5,261 nucleotides of DNA. It comes from an uncultured Coleofasciculus sp. Its GTDB lineage: Bacteria; Cyanobacteriota; Cyanobacteriia; Cyanobacteriales; Coleofasciculaceae. Below the pieces are notes generated by a model. That model saw only the letters and a list, made by a program, of their open reading frames with translations, ran no database searches and was not told the DNA's origin. Below are positions 4,535 through 5,261 of this stretch, piece by piece. The DNA is taken from NCBI GenBank assembly GCA_902805485.1, contig CADCTM010000050.1, positions 1-5,261 of the forward strand. The letters are read 5' to 3'. A program made the translations under genes and the position numbers. The stretch's first letter is position 1, and each line of letters opens with the position of its first letter.

Positions 4535-5261
4535 TTAGCTTTTGAGCAATTGCTCTAGCCCTACCGAAGTCAGAAGTTTATTCATTGCCTCTCCAAATTC
4601 TTGACTATTTGGGCGATCACGTTGCAATTCTACCAACGTAGACAAGGCTTCATACCAAATACGTGCCTCGGCATATAAAGCAACACGTTCTTGAGGAGTT
4701 GCTTTATTTAGAAGTCCTGCTAAGGTAGGGTTAGTTTCAACTCGTTTAATCTTACCTTCTACAGAAGGTGGTGCTGACGAGTCTACTGCATTACAAACCA
4801 AAACTAACGACCATTGATATTCCTGACCAATTTGCAAAGGGGAGAGGTTTGTAAAAGCAGGAAGAGTCAGACTCATAATTTTGGGAGTATCAGCAACTAC
4901 ACCTTTTTCCGACTTTGCCAAGGCATACTTAGTCGAATAAACGGTTTGCTGGTTGGCATCTCGCAGCACAAACTCAATCGCCGGAGCAGAGGTTTTTGGC
5001 ATATACCAGTAGATTGTTGGATACTCTGAGGTGGTTACTCCCCCAGACAGTGGTACTAAAGCAACGAGATTGCTGCCTTGAATACAATCATCCCCCCGCG
5101 TTGCGCCACCTTGCCGATTATCTGGGGGAGGATCTTCACCACGAGGTGCTTTGAATTCCCATTGGTTTGGTAACTTACTACTAAGTGGGTCAGATTTCAA
5201 CTGGGCTTGCACTCCTGTAGGGATATTGACGACAATCCCGAATGTTAAAGCGAACAAGAGT
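4535..5261 (-). CDS. DUF928 family secreted protein, 5' end outside the window
   Basis: Read leftwards, with stop TAA at 4537-4535 and the frame open to the right edge. The first start-like codon inside is TTG 5257-5255, but the preceding codon is also open, and the hydrophobic LLFALTFGIVVNIPTGVQAQ looks like the end of a signal peptide. The true ATG is therefore probably just outside. Numbered from the TTG, cleavage is likely after VQA (residue 18). DUF928 hallmarks follow: a Pro/Gly/Arg-rich stretch ending GGATRGDDC (50-58), LVALVPLSG, SEYPTIYWYMP (77-87), FVLRD, EYQWSLVLVC (146-155) and the C-terminal helical part ALYAEARIWYEALSTLVELQ (193-212) ending SVGLEQLL. C58 and C155 could pair as a disulfide. 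The function of the family is unknown. In cyanobacteria DUF928 genes often lie near CHAT, CHASE2, DUF1822 or ShlB-type secretion genes; none is visible here. Confidence 0.9.
   Translation of the reverse strand, partial: LLFALTFGIVVNIPTGVQAQLKSDPLSSKLPNQWEFKAPRGEDPPPDNRQGGATRGDDCIQGSNLVALVPLSGGVTTSEYPTIYWYMPKTSAPAIEFVLRDANQQTVYSTKYALAKSEKGVVADTPKIMSLTLPAFTNLSPLQIGQEYQWSLVLVCNAVDSSAPPSVEGKIKRVETNPTLAGLLNKATPQERVALYAEARIWYEALSTLVELQRDRPNSQEFGEAMNKLLTSVGLEQLLKS

Noticed and set aside
1..5261. tRNA, rRNA, CRISPR array, insertion sequence or phage integrase
   Set aside because: I saw no cloverleaf with a T-loop sequence, no regularly spaced repeats and no transposase or integrase motifs.

Overview
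The window looks like chromosomal DNA of a cyanobacterium, probably a filamentous or otherwise gene-rich one. Six copies of the octamer GCGATCGC (HIP1) lie at 194-201, 621-628, 659-666, 1781-1788, 1890-1897 and 4183-4190, far more than chance allows. The right-edge gene is a DUF928 protein, a family known essentially from cyanobacteria. The left-edge gene begins with a helix-turn-helix typical of cyanobacterial STAND/NB-ARC/NACHT proteins.

Layout. 1-218 (minus, cut by the window edge): N-terminal helix-turn-helix of a probably large STAND-type protein. 361-612 (plus): a small basic protein with one hydrophobic segment, possible but unproven. 613-961: no convincing gene; a candidate promoter at 714-742 followed by a leader with short direct and inverted repeats. 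962-1387 (plus): a 141-residue multi-pass membrane protein of unknown function. 1388-1528: no convincing gene. 1529-1615 (minus): a possible 28-residue single-helix membrane protein, divergent from the central gene. 1637-1680: a compact divergent control region with a Fur-family-like palindrome over the -35 and spacer of the plus-strand promoter. 1706-4258 (plus): the central gene, 850 residues. 4259-4534: convergent intergenic region with a 19-bp-stem palindromic element. 4535-5261 (minus, 5' end outside): a secreted DUF928 protein.

The central gene is the main point of interest. It joins three parts: a cyclic-nucleotide-binding-like domain; an AAA+ domain clearly derived from sigma-54 activators but without GAFTGA, Walker B acids, a normal P-loop or a DNA-binding domain; and a NapH/NosR-type polytopic membrane module with four cysteine groups for Fe-S clusters. 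As far as is known cyanobacteria have no sigma-54, so the AAA+ part was probably reused as a scaffold or signalling domain. The Fur-like box at its promoter would fit an iron- or metal-linked role. Base composition reverses from C-rich to G-rich at the junction between the soluble and membrane halves, which suggests a fusion of two ancestral genes. The tiny divergent membrane protein is a candidate partner, by position only.

The other genes do not obviously form one pathway with the central gene. They are separately oriented, and apart from the shared divergent control region nothing in the sequence links them.
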